A DNA stretch of 7,282 bases from Chloroflexota bacterium (GTDB taxonomy: Bacteria; Chloroflexota; Dehalococcoidia; Lucifugimonadales; UBA3495). Below, piece after piece: positions 6,867-7,282 of the stretch. The notes under the pieces were generated by a model. The model worked only from the letters and a program-made list of their open reading frames with translations. It was not told where the DNA came from and made no database searches. A program made the position numbers and the translations under genes. How positions within the stretch are numbered: the first letter of the stretch is position 1; each line of letters opens with the position of its first letter. The DNA lies in the NCBI GenBank assembly GCA_022562335.1, contig JADFPM010000137.1:1-7282 (forward strand). The letters are read 5' to 3'.

Positions 6867-7282
6867 CTACTCGCCCTGGTCACGAGCGTTGGCGGCGGCC
6901 ACCGCTTTATCAACCGCGTCCACCGGGCCGGCCGCCGGGATGATGGCGTCATCCACCGGCTGTCCATCGCCATTTCGAGAGAGGTTCCAGGTTTTCAACC
7001 CGATCACAGGTATCCCATCTCCCAGGGCATGGCCGATCTCCGACAATGTCCCGTACGCGCCGCCGATGGCTATGACGGCCTGGCCGGTGTTGACCACGAT
7101 CACATTCCGGGAGTAACGCATTCCGGTGACGATGGGGATGTCAACGTATTTGTTGGCCTCTTTGGAAGACTGGCCGGGCAGGATCCCGATGGTCAGGCCA
7201 CCTTCTGCTTTGGCGCCACGGCACACGGCTTCCATGATGCCGGTGAGGCCACCGCAAACGACTTGAATGCCCCGTTTAGCCA
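6867..7282 (-). CDS. TIGR00725 / SLOG-family Rossmann protein (LOG-like), 5'-partial
   Basis: C-terminal 137 residues of a small cytosolic nucleotide-binding-like protein. The reading frame is open to the window edge, so the N-terminus (by family length perhaps 25-35 residues) is missing. The internal ATG at 7235 is not the start: in-frame sequence before it already reads as family sequence (VVCGGLTGIM). Visible landmarks are the glycine-rich GGLTGIME turn, then GAKAEGG, IGILPG, and the later IAIGGAYGTLSEI. The last resembles the PGGxGTxxE signature of the LOG / 'lysine decarboxylase' fold. The family is annotated as TIGR00725 and related to molybdenum-cofactor carrier-like SLOG proteins. The true ligand is unknown for most members, so a cytokinin-nucleosidase or MoCo role should not be assumed. 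The stop TAG is at 6867-6869, 66 bases before eno on the same strand, so co-transcription with eno is possible. Family call is firm; function is open. Confidence 0.87.
   Translation of the reverse strand, partial: AKRGIQVVCGGLTGIMEAVCRGAKAEGGLTIGILPGQSSKEANKYVDIPIVTGMRYSRNVIVVNTGQAVIAIGGAYGTLSEIGHALGDGIPVIGLKTWNLSRNGDGQPVDDAIIPAAGPVDAVDKAVAAANARDQGE

Noticed and set aside
1..7282. CRISPR arrays, insertion sequences, phage or toxin-antitoxin genes
   Set aside because: No spaced direct repeats, no terminal inverted repeats with a transposase, and every long coding frame is explained by the four genes.

Overview
The window looks like chromosomal DNA from a Chloroflexota bacterium, probably Dehalococcoidia-like. 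This is inferred from moderately GC-rich DNA, the style of the enolase and GAPDH, and above all a protein carrying the YYY motif of the Chlor_Arch_YYY / DUF2298 family, which is known mainly from Chloroflexota and Archaea. Species cannot be named from the sequence.

All four genes lie on the minus strand, so reading order runs from high to low coordinates: (1) 7282-6867, the C-terminal part of a TIGR00725 / SLOG-type Rossmann protein, cut by the window edge; (2) 6800-5469, enolase (eno), complete; (3) 5287-4274, phosphorylating NAD-type glyceraldehyde-3-phosphate dehydrogenase (gap), complete; (4) 4015-1, a very large membrane protein, 1338 codons without a stop, whose C-terminus lies outside the window. 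The fourth gene fills more than half of the window. I read its frame codon by codon and found no in-frame stop and no frameshift. Its first ~470 residues look like a GT-C (PMT/GT39-like) glycosyltransferase, residues ~475-690 are an extracytoplasmic domain, and residues ~695-1338+ are a Chlor_Arch_YYY (DUF2298) module.

The gaps between genes are 66, 181 and 258 bases. The 181-base gap before gap holds the best regulatory signal: a sigma70-like promoter (TTGTGA-17-TATATT) whose -10 box sits inside a perfect 7+7 inverted repeat, preceded by an A-rich stretch and a nested inverted repeat, and followed by a strong Shine-Dalgarno. The 258-base gap before the giant gene holds a GC hairpin and a short palindrome but no convincing promoter or ribosome binding site. 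I see no classical intrinsic terminator (stem plus T-run) on the minus strand, and no tRNA, rRNA, CRISPR or mobile element.

Functionally, eno and gap are central glycolysis/gluconeogenesis enzymes. The membrane protein probably moves sugars from a lipid-linked donor on the outer face of the membrane for envelope glycan or glycoprotein work, but the role of the YYY half is not established. Nothing shows that it is functionally tied to the glycolytic genes beyond being a co-directional neighbour.
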